A DNA stretch of 64,000 bases from Desulfotalea sp. (GCA_002733995.1 NVXR01000008.1:1-64000); one strand, 5' to 3'; shown: positions 9,192 through 18,396, numbered from the stretch's first letter. Notes: generated by a model from the sequence alone, not told the origin. A program made the numbers and translations.

Positions 9192-10520
9192 TCAATCGAT
9201 AAAAAACTTGAGTTTCTCTCTACGACTAGAATGACGCAGTCTATTGAGGGCTTTCTTTTCTATCTGCCTAATACGTTCTCTCGATACATTAAAAAGCTTG
9301 CCAATCTCTTCCAAGGTGTACTCCGCTTTCTCACCGATACCAAAACGAAGTCTTATTATTTTTTCTTCTCGTTCACTCAGGGTTTCAAGGATATCGTTGA
9401 CTCTACCAGAAAGTTCCCGGGTCTGAACCGCATCATAGGGAGACTGCGACTCCTGATTCTCAAGGAAATCACCTAGGGTTGAGTCATCATCTCCAACCGG
9501 AGTTTCTAGGGAGATAGGCTCCCTTGAAGCTTCTAAGATAGAGAGGATCTTATCCATGGGCAAACTTGTTGCTTTGGATATTTCCAGTGGAGTAGGCTCT
9601 CGTCCAAGTTCCTTAAAAAGTGCGTAAAAGGCCTTGAAAAATTGGCTCCGTAACTCCAAAAAGTGGACGGGCAAACGAATAGTTCTTGTTTTATCGAGGA
9701 TAGCACGCGTAATCGCCTGCCGAATCCACCAACTTGCGTAGGTGGAAAATTTATTCCCCTTGGTGTAATCAAAACGAAAAACTGCTCGCATCAGACCCAA
9801 GTTCCCTTCCTGAATAAGATCAGCAAGAGTGAGCCCTTGGTGCATATATCTTTTTGCAATAGAGACCACGAGCCTGAGATTGGCACGGATCATCGTATCT
9901 TTTGCCACCTCTATGGACCGACTATATGCCTCAAGCTTCGCCTGTAACTCAAAAAGACATCGTATGTCAGGATATTTTTTTGAGGTACTGATGACATTAT
10001 AGCGCATGAAGTTGAGCTGTTGCTTTTTGGGCTTGAGAGTTGGATCACGCTTTTCCCATAAATCAATACGCTCACGAAGCAATTGAATTTCTCGTGTTCC
10101 TGAATCATCTTCACGAATCGCGATAATAATAGCATCAAAACCCTGTCTAATGGTTTTTGAATACTTAGCTTCTTCTTCAGGCGTAAGTAGATCAAAACGT
10201 CCCATTTCCCGTAGATAGGTTGTGGTCGTTTCCTCAGCTTCGTGATTTTCTTCATCGGAAGCATTTGCAGCAGCATCTTTTGCAGGATCTACAGCAGAGG
10301 TATCATTTTTCACCCAAACTTCACCAGAAAGGGTTCTCTTCTCACCATCTTTTTCAACGGTGACTATCTCAATTGAATGAGCACCTAAAAAATTAAAAAT
10401 TGACTCAATTTCATTAGGATCTTTAATCTCATCAGGGATCAAATTATTGAGATCATCGAAACTGATACAACCTTCTTTTTTTCCAGCTTTTAGTAGGTTT
10501 TCTTTAAGTTCAGGCAGCAC
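9192..10520 (-). CDS. rpoD: Sigma-70 family RNA polymerase sigma factor, primary type
   Basis: Directs RNA polymerase to -35/-10 promoters. The 442-residue product has a short region-1.1-like N-terminus (about 1-60), an acidic linker (about 75-100) and the TYLREMGRFDLL region 1.2. Region 2 is close to consensus (ANLRLVVSIAKRYMHQG, LIQEGNLGLMRAV, KFSTYASWWIRQAI). Region 3 follows, and the region 4 helix-turn-helix YTLEEIGKLFNVSRERIRQIE is near the C-terminus. It is shorter than many deltaproteobacterial RpoD proteins, so it could be a second, RpoS-like group 2 sigma. GTG at 10520 has GGAG about 10 bases upstream. Confidence 0.88.
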   Translation of the reverse strand: MLPELKENLLKAGKKEGCISFDDLNNLIPDEIKDPNEIESIFNFLGAHSIEIVTVEKDGEKRTLSGEVWVKNDTSAVDPAKDAAANASDEENHEAEETTTTYLREMGRFDLLTPEEEAKYSKTIRQGFDAIIIAIREDDSGTREIQLLRERIDLWEKRDPTLKPKKQQLNFMRYNVISTSKKYPDIRCLFELQAKLEAYSRSIEVAKDTMIRANLRLVVSIAKRYMHQGLTLADLIQEGNLGLMRAVFRFDYTKGNKFSTYASWWIRQAITRAILDKTRTIRLPVHFLELRSQFFKAFYALFKELGREPTPLEISKATSLPMDKILSILEASREPISLETPVGDDDSTLGDFLENQESQSPYDAVQTRELSGRVNDILETLSEREEKIIRLRFGIGEKAEYTLEEIGKLFNVSRERIRQIEKKALNRLRHSSRREKLKFFID

Positions 10521-10869
10521 TAGACACCCACTCCATATCTTGAATTTTAAAGACTATCTATTGTATAATCACCAAACAGTGTTAAATCCAATAGCCTCAA
10601 GAATCACCAAAGGGTAGTTTGAATATTTTTGACAAAAAAAAAGCCGACGAGACAGACCTCGTGAGCATGTTATTAAATCCAGAAGGATGTATTTGTACAT
10701 CATATGTCCGTAAAATGCAATTTTAAAAAATAACAAATCACCATGTAGTCACACCCACCTTATGAACTTCGCTTTACAATATACACTGATAGTGTCAGTT
10801 TCAACCTTAAGCCGAAGGTTTTCTTAAATGTACGTACGATGACATCTTCTTTTAGATAAGGGCCACATT
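10521..10869. other. Divergent promoter region of the sigma gene and malQ
   Basis: The sigma gene leaves on the minus strand and malQ on the plus strand, so both promoters should be here. No gene is supported. A hairpin with a long T-run on the minus strand is listed separately. Confidence 0.5.
10632..10666 (-). terminator. Weak hairpin with T-run in the sigma-gene leader
   Basis: On the minus strand ACGAG and CTCGT form a 5-bp stem followed by CGGC and nine T's. It lies about 110 bases upstream of the sigma-gene start, in a position where it could end a short leader or small RNA. The stem is short, so this is tentative. Confidence 0.3.
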
Positions 10870-12399
10870 ATGATCCCCCATCGCTCAAGTGGTATTCTCG
10901 CTCATATCAGTTCCCTCCCCTCTCCCTATGGCATTGGTGATATTGGCCCTGCCAGCTATGATTTTTTGACTTTTTTAAAGAATTGTGAACAAACCTATTG
11001 GCAGTTTCTACCTACGAATCCTACAAACGGACACTTTGACTATTCTCCCTATATGGCAAATTCAGCCTTTGCTGGTAATCCCTTGTTCCTTTCACCCGAG
11101 CTACTACACCAAGCTGGATATGTAAGTGGTGACGATATCGCCAACAAACCTGACTTCCCGGCATACACGACAGACTTCGACAGTGTTGTTCCTTTTAAAA
11201 CGGCACTCCTGCAAAAGGCTTTCTTGTCATTTCAACAGAACCCCCCAACCACCTTTGCTTCTTTTGTCACAAACAACAGCTCTTGGCTCGACGATTATGC
11301 CCTTTTCATGGTTGCCAAAAAGATATACCAGGAAAAGGGCTGGTTCGACTGGCCAGAAGAAATCGCCTCACGAGATAATACGGCGATGAAACAATTCACA
11401 GAGCAGAACAAAGCACTGATAGAATATTACTATTTTGAACAATTCGAATACTTCAGACAATGGCAACTTCTGCAAGACCGCTGCCGACAAAATGGCATCA
11501 TCCTCTTTGGCGACCTCCCCATCTATGTCAGTTATGACAGCGTTGACGTTTGGGCTAACCAACAGCTTTTCAGCCTTAACCCTGCAACATTGCGCCTTAC
11601 TCATGTCTCGGGCGTACCGCCTGACTATTTCAGTTCCAACGGCCAGAGATGGGGCAACCCTCTATACAACTGGCAAAGCAAAGACCCTAAGATAGCGAGA
11701 AGCCTCACAGACTGGTGGGCGAGGAGATTTAGGCATTTGTTTACCCAGGTAGAGGTAGCGAGAATTGATCACTTCCGAGGCTTCGAGTCCTATTGGTCTA
11801 TCCCCGCCGAAAGCGATACTGCAATAGCTGGTACCTGGTTGAAAGGGCCAGGAATCATGTTTTTTAAAGAACTTGAATTACGACTTGGCCAGATGAATAT
11901 CATAGCTGAAGATTTAGGTATCATAACGGAAGAAGTCATAAGACTGCGGGATGATCTAAAATTTCCAGGAATGAAGGTGCTCCAATTTGCCTTTGACGGA
12001 AACCCTAAAAACAGTTTCCTTCCCCACAACTTTGATACGCCCCAGTGTGTTGTTTATACAGGTACACATGACAACGACACGACTTTGGGCTGGTTTTTAA
12101 GTGATAAAATCACAGAACAGCAACGCACTGAAATTAAATTTTCTGCAAATCGTTCGCCCCACGATCAGTCCCCCATCCACAAAGATATGATTTACCTTGC
12201 TCAATCGTCAATTAGTCATCTGTGTATTTTTCCCCTTCAAGATATCCTTGGCTTTGGCAATGATTGTAAAATGAATAGCCCGGGAGAACCCACAGGTAAT
12301 TGGCGTTGGCGTTGCGGTAATGAATTTTTCACAGAGGAAATTGTACGATACATGGCAGAATCGACCACACGCTTTGGCCGAAATCGACAAGTAAAGTAA
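10870..12399 (+). CDS. malQ: 4-alpha-glucanotransferase (amylomaltase)
   Basis: Cytoplasmic GH77 enzyme that transfers maltosyl and longer glucan chains between maltodextrins or glycogen-derived glucans. The 509-residue product is of normal bacterial length. It opens with RSSGILAHISSLPSPYGIGDIG. It carries the GH13/GH77 catalytic elements: nucleophile Asp in VARIDHFRGFESYW, acid/base Glu in IIAEDLGI, and the third Asp in GTHDNDTTLGW. ATG 10870 is the first conserved Met. No other glycogen gene lies nearby in the window. It is followed by the independently transcribed tRNA-Glu. Confidence 0.96.
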   Translation: MIPHRSSGILAHISSLPSPYGIGDIGPASYDFLTFLKNCEQTYWQFLPTNPTNGHFDYSPYMANSAFAGNPLFLSPELLHQAGYVSGDDIANKPDFPAYTTDFDSVVPFKTALLQKAFLSFQQNPPTTFASFVTNNSSWLDDYALFMVAKKIYQEKGWFDWPEEIASRDNTAMKQFTEQNKALIEYYYFEQFEYFRQWQLLQDRCRQNGIILFGDLPIYVSYDSVDVWANQQLFSLNPATLRLTHVSGVPPDYFSSNGQRWGNPLYNWQSKDPKIARSLTDWWARRFRHLFTQVEVARIDHFRGFESYWSIPAESDTAIAGTWLKGPGIMFFKELELRLGQMNIIAEDLGIITEEVIRLRDDLKFPGMKVLQFAFDGNPKNSFLPHNFDTPQCVVYTGTHDNDTTLGWFLSDKITEQQRTEIKFSANRSPHDQSPIHKDMIYLAQSSISHLCIFPLQDILGFGNDCKMNSPGEPTGNWRWRCGNEFFTEEIVRYMAESTTRFGRNRQVK

Positions 12400-12428
12400 C
12401 CTCTTTTGCCATAACATAAAACAAATTG

Positions 12429-12457
12429 TTGACAACATATCCATGGTCAGGTATAAA
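12429..12457 (+). promoter_or_regulatory. Sigma-70 promoter of tRNA-Glu
   Basis: A perfect TTGACA (12429-12434) is separated by exactly 17 bases from TATAAA (12452-12457). The tRNA begins 10 bases after the -10 box, so transcription should start just before its 5' end. This is the clearest housekeeping promoter in the window. Confidence 0.88.
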
Positions 12458-12467
12458 CACGCCTGCT

Positions 12468-12543
12468 GGCCCCATCGTCTAGTGGCCTAGGACACTGGCC
12501 TCTCACGCCGGTAACAGGGGTTCGAGTCCCCTTGGGGTCACCA
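12468..12543 (+). tRNA. tRNA-Glu, anticodon CTC
   Basis: A 76-base cloverleaf. The acceptor stem GGCCCCA pairs with TGGGGTC (one G-U pair), the D arm is CGTCTAGTGGCCTAGGACAC, and the anticodon stem CTGGC/GCCGG encloses loop CTCTCAC with anticodon CTC. The T arm GGGG-TTCGAGT-CCCC is intact and the CCA is encoded. The D arm and the anticodon-loop context closely match bacterial glutamate tRNAs. Confidence 0.96.
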
Positions 12544-12555
12544 GCTAATAAATTC

Positions 12556-12592
12556 AAGCACCTATCGACTATGTCGATAGGTGCTTTTTTTA
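12556..12592 (+). terminator. Terminator of the tRNA-Glu transcript
   Basis: A 14-bp perfect stem, AAGCACCTATCGAC with GTCGATAGGTGCTT around TAT, runs into a T-run. It starts 13 bases after the tRNA 3' end. A strong Rho-independent terminator. Confidence 0.93.
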
Positions 12593-13169
12593 TTATATCC
12601 CATTGAACTTTTGTTACACCCACACACCCTTCTTATTCTCTGCGTTATTCAGCCAGCTATCGTTGTGCTTGTCAGTAACTCCCCCGGGGAGTCCCATCGC
12701 TGTATACCAGTAGAACTCGATTTTATCTATGGAACATGGGCCCAGCGCCTATTACGCTGCAGAAGATATAAAATCTACAGAAGAAGTGGTTCAATGGAAA
12801 AAATACTGCTAAAATATGCTGAGTTGCAATGGCTGGATGTGGTACTGTACTGGTAGAAAACTTTGCATACCAGTGGCCTCTTTTTAGGCTAGGCAAAAGG
12901 CTAGTGGAGCTTGCCGTAGTAGAGGTGTCACTTACATTCTCATTGGTATGATTATGGCCTCTCAAATTGAAGGCATGAAGAAGAAAAAACACATTGCCAA
13001 CCTTGATCGTTTGCTCCCCAAAACAGACAATTGTACGAAGGAGCTAAAAAGGCGAGGCAAATTGATAAAAAAAGGTTCATCTCCTTCGCTGGGGCAAGAT
13101 CCGCTTGAACACGCTTTCGCCGGGGATGAATAAGATATTAACGTTGTATGCTGATGCACAGAGGAAAAG
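12593..13169. other. Intergenic region before the CvfB-like gene
   Basis: No supported gene. A 61-codon lysine-rich open frame at 12948-13133 has no convincing ribosome site or known family and is not annotated. The CvfB-like gene has GAGGAAA just upstream of its ATG at the right edge. Confidence 0.45.
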
Positions 13170-14018
13170 ATGGTACAGATAGGAAAAATAAACAGATTAT
13201 CGATACAAGAAACACGGGCCAATACCATTTATCTTGATGGTGGTAAGCTTGGAGAGATTCTCCTAAAGGACAAAAATGCTGTACGTAAGTATCAAAAAAA
13301 TGACAAAATTGATGCCTTTGTTTATGTAGATAAAGAACAGAAACTTGTGGCTACCATCCAAAGGCCCTATGCAATGGTAGAAGAATTTGCCAAGCTGACA
13401 GTAGTCGCCACTTCAAGTTCAGGTGCTTTTTTGGGCTGGGGCCTTGAAGACGATCTATTTGTTCCTAAAAGCGAACAACAGGACAACATGAAAGTAGGCG
13501 CGTCATATGTCGTGTTTGTCTTCCACAGTGAAAAATCCAACCGTATTACAGCCTCCTCAAAGCTTGATAAATACCTAAGCAAGCAAACGCCCCCATACGT
13601 CGAGGGAGATGAGGTCGATCTTCTTATCTACGCCTTCTCAAGCCTTGGATACAGTGCGGTGATTAACGGCTCCCATGTCGGTATGATCTATCAAAATGAA
13701 GTCTTTCAAAAACTTGCTGTGGGCCAGAAACTACAGGGTTACATCAAAAAGATACGCGAAGACTCAAAAATCGATTTAAGTTTGCAAAAAACGGGCTACC
13801 GCAGAGTTGATGATATCTCAGTTACCATTTTGGACAACTTAAAAACGTCAGGTGGAATGATTGCCGTCACCGACAAAAGCCCAGCTGAGGAGATCTATAG
13901 CTTGTTTGGGGTAAGTAAAAAGGTTTTCAAAAAAGCAATTGGAGCCCTTTACAGAAAAAAGCTCATTACCCTCGCCCCCGATGGCATTAGACTGAACGAG
14001 GAAGACAGCAGTAGCTGA
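13170..14018 (+). CDS. S1-like RNA-binding protein, CvfB/YitL family
   Basis: The family consists of cytoplasmic proteins with several S1-type OB-fold repeats and a C-terminal winged helix. In Staphylococcus CvfB influences virulence-gene expression, probably through RNA binding. The 282-residue product shows the repeat landmarks: an OB-fold start MVQIGKINRLSI, then GAFLGWGLEDDLFVPKSEQ, then GSHVGMIYQNEVF, then GYIKKIREDSKIDLSLQ. The winged-helix segment FGVSKKVFKKAIGALYRK lies near the C-terminus. GAGGAAA precedes the ATG. It is a single gene with no obvious operon partner; a specific function in this organism cannot be read from sequence. Confidence 0.88.
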   Translation: MVQIGKINRLSIQETRANTIYLDGGKLGEILLKDKNAVRKYQKNDKIDAFVYVDKEQKLVATIQRPYAMVEEFAKLTVVATSSSGAFLGWGLEDDLFVPKSEQQDNMKVGASYVVFVFHSEKSNRITASSKLDKYLSKQTPPYVEGDEVDLLIYAFSSLGYSAVINGSHVGMIYQNEVFQKLAVGQKLQGYIKKIREDSKIDLSLQKTGYRRVDDISVTILDNLKTSGGMIAVTDKSPAEEIYSLFGVSKKVFKKAIGALYRKKLITLAPDGIRLNEEDSSS

Positions 14019-14173
14019 CCGGTCATTCTGTTAAAGACATGGCAAGAACTGTTTCACAACTGCTTCTTGGGGACTCTTCTAGGGTGGTGTCTACGAGAAA
14101 CATGTGTGGTCGCCACCCGGTGACGTCCACACTATGTTTCAAGGCCTTATAAGTCTTTAGACCACAACGGTTT

Positions 14174-15340
14174 TCACTTTAGAGGACTTAGAAATTGTTG
14201 TGGATCAAGGGTGAGCATTGAGTTAATCTCCCCTGCATTACTTGCATCGGTGCCAAGAAAAAGAAAGGCAAACAGTGGCTGATTGCGATAGTCTATGGGC
14301 CGGAGTTTAATAATAGAAGTTAGTGATTTTTCAAGTTTTTCATAGTCAAAAAAGAGATTATCTGCAACATCTCTGCTCTTTTCCAATATAGCAACGGCAA
14401 ATTCACGTCCCTTCTTTGCTTCAAAGATATCATCCCAAAGTGGCTTTTTTCTCTCTATAAAATATTCATATACATTTATATCAAAGGCATAAAAGGCAAT
14501 ATCCGTTGAGCACCAGCCAGCAAAACGCAATGGATTAACTTCAATTGGTCGTATCACTCCATTCTCATCTATGCGTATTTCAACGTGGAGGGGGAACCCT
14601 CTAAGATCGTCAATCGTACCCAGTTGTTTCAGAAATTTTTCGACCCTACTAAAATTTGACTTAATTATGTCAACAGAGGCAACGTAGAGCCTATCCCCCA
14701 TATCATATTTGCCATTAAATCTATGTTCGAGGATATTGAGAATAACGGGTTCATTATTGTCATCAAAATAAGCATCTATCGCATATTCCGTCCCTTCAAT
14801 CACAGACTCAATTAAGAATTTACTGACATCAATGACATCCTCTGAAAACGTTGACGCAGCCTTATTTGTCTTTGCTAAAATGTCATTTTGAATTTTAGCC
14901 CATTCCTCTGCGTTATCTACCCTGTACACTCCAGCACTAAGAAAACCAACAGTTGGCTTTATGATAAAGGGCCTGCCAATCTCTGCAAAGGTCAAAGAAC
15001 CGAGTTGATCACTTGATATTTCTTTGAAATAAATATCTGGGAAAAACTTTTTCGTAGCTTCACGAAATTGCAATTTATTTTTAAAAAACTTAACCCTCTT
15101 TACAATTGGAGAATCCTCTCCTAAAAGGTCCATGATCAAGGCAATCGAGTTCTCACTATTTGTGTACAGCCAACTACCATTGTTTTCACCCACCAGCGCC
15201 CTCGCCTCATCACGGGAAAGACAATTAACGCCATCCGGCATGATTTTAGAAGAGAACTCAGTGAGTAATGTGGGATGCTGTGACTCAACCAAATAGTTAA
15301 GGGCAATATCTGAAATGTAGGGTGCGTCAAAAATAAACAT
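14174..15340 (-). CDS. ATP-grasp family protein of unknown substrate
   Basis: ATP-grasp enzymes ligate a carboxylate to an amine or thiol using ATP. The 388-residue product shows the fold in order: a pre-ATP-grasp region (1-110), then KFFPDIYFKEIS and RPFIIKPTVGFLSAGVYRV (nucleotide-binding Lys and Gly-rich loop, about 125-150). Acidic metal-site residues are in FLIESVIEGTEYAIDAYFDD, and the ADP/Mg end is HVEIRIDENGVIRPIEVNPLRFAGW. It looks intact. It lies about 90 bases downstream of the sulfhydrylase gene on the same strand, separated by a hairpin. I cannot name the substrate. No clear ribosome site precedes the ATG. Confidence 0.78.
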   Translation of the reverse strand: MFIFDAPYISDIALNYLVESQHPTLLTEFSSKIMPDGVNCLSRDEARALVGENNGSWLYTNSENSIALIMDLLGEDSPIVKRVKFFKNKLQFREATKKFFPDIYFKEISSDQLGSLTFAEIGRPFIIKPTVGFLSAGVYRVDNAEEWAKIQNDILAKTNKAASTFSEDVIDVSKFLIESVIEGTEYAIDAYFDDNNEPVILNILEHRFNGKYDMGDRLYVASVDIIKSNFSRVEKFLKQLGTIDDLRGFPLHVEIRIDENGVIRPIEVNPLRFAGWCSTDIAFYAFDINVYEYFIERKKPLWDDIFEAKKGREFAVAILEKSRDVADNLFFDYEKLEKSLTSIIKLRPIDYRNQPLFAFLFLGTDASNAGEINSMLTLDPQQFLSPLK

Positions 15341-15375
15341 TGTTTTTTGAATAGGTTGAAAAATTTAAAATAGCC

Positions 15376-15410
15376 GAGCCCCAATCCTGCTTTTATAATG
15401 GATGGGGCTC
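15376..15410 (-). terminator. Hairpin between the sulfhydrylase and ATP-grasp genes
   Basis: GAGCCCC and GGGGCTC, extended by ATCC and GGAT with one unpaired base, form a strong stem around a 12-base loop. On the minus strand it is followed by GGCTATTTTAAATTTTT, a loose T-rich tail. It may be a partial terminator that lowers expression of the downstream ATP-grasp gene. Confidence 0.55.
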
Positions 15411-15427
15411 CACAAAAAGGTGAGCAG

Positions 15428-16702
15428 TTAAATCAATTTGAGTGCCTGGGCAAAGTCTTTTACAATATCATCTATTGATTCAATACCTACAGAGACACGA
15501 ATAAGTTCAGGCAGTACGCCAGCACTCAGTTGTTCCGCCTCGCTGAGCTGCCGATGGGTCATACTTGCGGGATGCAGGACACCTGTTCTTACATCAGCCA
15601 CATGAACAACCGTTTCGGCTAAGGTAAGCGAATCCATTAAGCGTTCTGCCTTGGCACTGCCTCCAGCAACACCAAAGGTGAGGACCCCACTCCCTGCTTT
15701 CATATACTTCTTACACAGGGCATAATTAGAATCACTTTCAAGCATTGGGTATTTTACCCATGTCACCTTCTCGTGTTTTTCAAGAAACCGCGCAAGAGCA
15801 AGGGCATTGTCACTGTGTCGTTCCATTCGTAAATGCAAGGTCTCTAGACCTTTATTTGACAAAAATGCATTTTGTGGTGTCATGTAGCAACCAATATCGC
15901 GAATCCATTGCACTCTTGCCTTTACGATATATGCAGCAGAACCAAATGTTTCGGCATAGATAAGACCGTGGTATGACTCGTCCGGCTCAGTAAGACCTGG
16001 GAACTTACCATTAGTCCAGTCAAAGGTCCCTCCATCCACTATCATACCGCCTACGCTGGTAGCATGTCCATCAACATATTTAGTGGTAGAATGGATAACG
16101 ATATCTGCACCTAACTCTAATGGACGGCATAAAAAAGGGGTAGGAAAGGTATTATCCACAATAAAAGGCACGCCCATTGCTTTTGCGATTGCAGAGTATT
16201 TTTCAAAATCCAGCACATTCGTACCGGGGTTTGATAAGCTCTCACCGAAAAGCAACTTGGTGTTTTCCTTAAAAACCGCCTTAACTTCATCAGCTGACAT
16301 CTCGGGATCTATGAATGTAACCTCGATACCCATCTTCTTAAGAGTGTGCCTAAAAAGGTTAAAGGTGCCACCATACAGGGTAGATAAAGCAACCATATGA
16401 TCGCCAGCTTCACAGATGTTAAGGACTGAAATTGTTGAGGCCGCCTGGCCAGAAGATAAAGCCAAAGCCCCTACTCCACCCTCTAACTCTGCCATTTTAT
16501 TTTCGAAGACTTCAACCGTCGGATTGCTTATCCTGGAATACATATGACCTGCAACTTTGAGATCAAATAAATCAGCGATCCCCTGGCAGGTATCATATTT
16601 GAAAGTAGTACTCTGAACAATTGGCATCACCCGAGGGGCACCATTTTCAGGTGTATAACCCGCCTGGACAGCTTTTGTTTCAATATTCCATTCCTTACTC
16701 AC
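15428..16702 (-). CDS. metY: O-acetylhomoserine sulfhydrylase (PLP-dependent Cys/Met metabolism family)
   Basis: Makes homocysteine from O-acetylhomoserine and sulfide, a natural route in an organism that produces sulfide. The product shows the family pattern: MYSRISNPTVEVFE, the ALSSGQAAS cofactor loop, IVDNTFPTPFLCRPLELGADIV, and the PLP lysine in HSTTKYVDGH. The length (~424 residues) matches O-acetylhomoserine sulfhydrylases rather than the ~380-residue cystathionine enzymes. An ATG at 16714 is in frame, but GGAG inside that stretch sits 6 bases before GTG 16702, which I take as the start. No SAM riboswitch motif was seen upstream. Confidence 0.92.
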   Translation of the reverse strand: MSKEWNIETKAVQAGYTPENGAPRVMPIVQSTTFKYDTCQGIADLFDLKVAGHMYSRISNPTVEVFENKMAELEGGVGALALSSGQAASTISVLNICEAGDHMVALSTLYGGTFNLFRHTLKKMGIEVTFIDPEMSADEVKAVFKENTKLLFGESLSNPGTNVLDFEKYSAIAKAMGVPFIVDNTFPTPFLCRPLELGADIVIHSTTKYVDGHATSVGGMIVDGGTFDWTNGKFPGLTEPDESYHGLIYAETFGSAAYIVKARVQWIRDIGCYMTPQNAFLSNKGLETLHLRMERHSDNALALARFLEKHEKVTWVKYPMLESDSNYALCKKYMKAGSGVLTFGVAGGSAKAERLMDSLTLAETVVHVADVRTGVLHPASMTHRQLSEAEQLSAGVLPELIRVSVGIESIDDIVKDFAQALKLI

Positions 16703-17365
16703 TGTAATCTCCATTTAATAAAGTTAATAAGTTTTCATTTTTCTTCCAGTCCATTTAACAAATGACTCAAAACACAACAACGCCAAGTAGAGTTAAATAT
16801 ATATCTAAAAGATAAGAAATAAGACCTGAAATCCAGAGTTCAAGCAGATGTTGTTATTTTGGGGTAAAATAGAGGAAAGAACTGGTATATAAATGCTTTT
16901 TCTTACAAAATCTTACAAAATCCGAAGATTTAGACTACAAACCGAACTCATCATTAGGTAACAATGCCGCCACAGTCTCACCTTATTCAATCTGGTGGTT
17001 TAAGAATGTGCATAGGGGGGGCTCATATGCGCCCCCCCCTATGAATAAATCCAGCACCCCGATGAACAAGTAGAGGCGATTCAAAATTAAGGCTGATGAA
17101 CTACTTTGATCCGTTAAACTCGGATACACTTAACAGGGTTGCCGTGGAGCAATGATTAGTCTAACAACAAAGTCCAACATGGATCATCCCATAATAGGTC
17201 ATACTATATCAATTAGCACCCTAACGTATAGACACACCACAACTACCTTAAGGCGGCTCATACCCACAAAGAGTTTCTTATGTAAAGATGTGTTCATTTA
17301 CGTCCGATTCAAACACAGACTGATACGACAGGAAAGACCAATCATTACATCTGAAGGTATACACA
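16703..17365. other. Intergenic region between metY and the rpfF-like gene
   Basis: Divergent promoter region: metY on the minus strand and rpfF on the plus strand. It contains a GC-rich palindrome (listed separately). A 73-codon frame at 17152-17373 overlaps the rpfF start, has low-complexity composition and no known motif, and is not annotated. Confidence 0.5.
17011..17043. repeat. GC-rich palindrome, CATAG(G7)...(C8)TATG
   Basis: CATAGGGGGGG and CCCCCCCTATG pair over 11 bp around an 11-base centre that itself contains CATATG. No T-run follows on either strand, so it is not a typical terminator. It lies between divergent genes and could be an operator-like site or a structured RNA end. Confidence 0.6.
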
Positions 17366-18382
17366 GTGGATAAAATTTTCATAAAGATCTTTTCTGACTA
17401 TAAAGAAATTACCCTGAGATATGCCCCCAAATACCGCGCAATATGGTGTTACTACAACCCTACTGGCCGTCCATGCTTCTCATTGACCATGTTGAAGGAA
17501 CTTCGACAATTGCAGCAACGAATCATGGATTATTTTACCAACAAGGACAAAAAGACTGAATCCTTGATCGATTACCAGGTCCTGCATTCACAGATCTGTG
17601 GCGTGTTTAGCTTTGGTGGAGATCTCGACTTATTCAGCAAGTTGATCAAAGAACAGAATCGTGAGGAATTGTTGGATTACGCTTTGCGGTGCGTAGACAT
17701 CTGCTACCTCAATGCCGTTAATCTGCACCAACCTATTACCACAATTTCATTTGTGGATGGATCCGCTTTAGGGGGAGGGTTTGAATCTGCTCTGTCGAGC
17801 AATGTCCTGATCGCCACTGACAATTCCCAGATGGGCTTTCCAGAAATTCGCTTCAACCTCTTCCCTGGAATGGGGGCTTACAGCCTTCTCGCCAGAAGCT
17901 GCGGCATCAAAATTGCCGAAAAAATGATCTCTAGCGGAGAAATGTACAGCGCCAATCAACTATTTGACATGGGTATTGTCCATCGCTTAAGTAACGTTGG
18001 TAAAGGGGCCGAGTGTGTGGAAGAGTTTATACGACACCACCGACAACGGAGTAACGGCTACCGGGCAATACAACAAGCAAGACAGCGATACCAGCCAATA
18101 GAGTACCAGGAACTTGCTGATATTACAGAGATATGGGTTGCGGCGGCTTTAGGTCTGAAAAAAAAAGATCTTCGATTAATCGATAAATTGGTAAAAACGC
18201 AAAACACAAAAATCTCCTCTAAAAATAAAAATTCACGATTACGAACCTATCAAGATCGGCGACTAACACAAAGAAGTAGTATTTTTCCCCTGACAGACTG
18301 GTCAGAAAATGTCATTATAAAGGATCGAAGAATTAATCCTGATCGAAGATTGTCTCCTAAACTCTGCATTGTCGGAACCTGA
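17366..18382 (+). CDS. rpfF: RpfF-like diffusible signal factor (DSF) synthase, crotonase fold
   Basis: RpfF enzymes dehydrate 3-hydroxyacyl-ACP and release a cis-2-unsaturated fatty acid used as a cell-cell signal. The 338-residue product aligns with RpfF rather than ordinary enoyl-CoA hydratases. It has RPCFSLTML, GVFSFGGDLDLF, GSALGGGFESALSSNVLIA and MGFPEIRFNLFPGMGAYSLL. Glu140 and Glu160 sit in the two motifs that carry the catalytic pair of Xanthomonas RpfF (Glu141/Glu161, recalled). The last ~50 residues are a basic tail with repeated DRR, beyond the usual ~290-residue length. The start is GTG 17366 with GAAGGT upstream. It is followed after 14 bases by a GGDEF-EAL gene. Confidence 0.88.
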   Translation: MDKIFIKIFSDYKEITLRYAPKYRAIWCYYNPTGRPCFSLTMLKELRQLQQRIMDYFTNKDKKTESLIDYQVLHSQICGVFSFGGDLDLFSKLIKEQNREELLDYALRCVDICYLNAVNLHQPITTISFVDGSALGGGFESALSSNVLIATDNSQMGFPEIRFNLFPGMGAYSLLARSCGIKIAEKMISSGEMYSANQLFDMGIVHRLSNVGKGAECVEEFIRHHRQRSNGYRAIQQARQRYQPIEYQELADITEIWVAAALGLKKKDLRLIDKLVKTQNTKISSKNKNSRLRTYQDRRLTQRSSIFPLTDWSENVIIKDRRINPDRRLSPKLCIVGT

Positions 18383-18396
18383 CAAAAGAAAGAGCT

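Noticed and set aside
12948..13133. 61-codon lysine-rich open frame before the CvfB-like gene
   Set aside because: No convincing ribosome site at either internal ATG, no recognised family, and low-complexity composition; it may be chance in non-coding DNA.
16703..17010. SAM riboswitch upstream of metY
   Set aside because: The conserved SAM-I core and terminator arrangement was not found on the minus strand; only unstructured AT-rich sequence is seen.
17152..17373. 73-codon open frame overlapping the rpfF start
   Set aside because: Threonine- and isoleucine-rich low-complexity translation, no ribosome site, and overlap with a gene that has clear family support.
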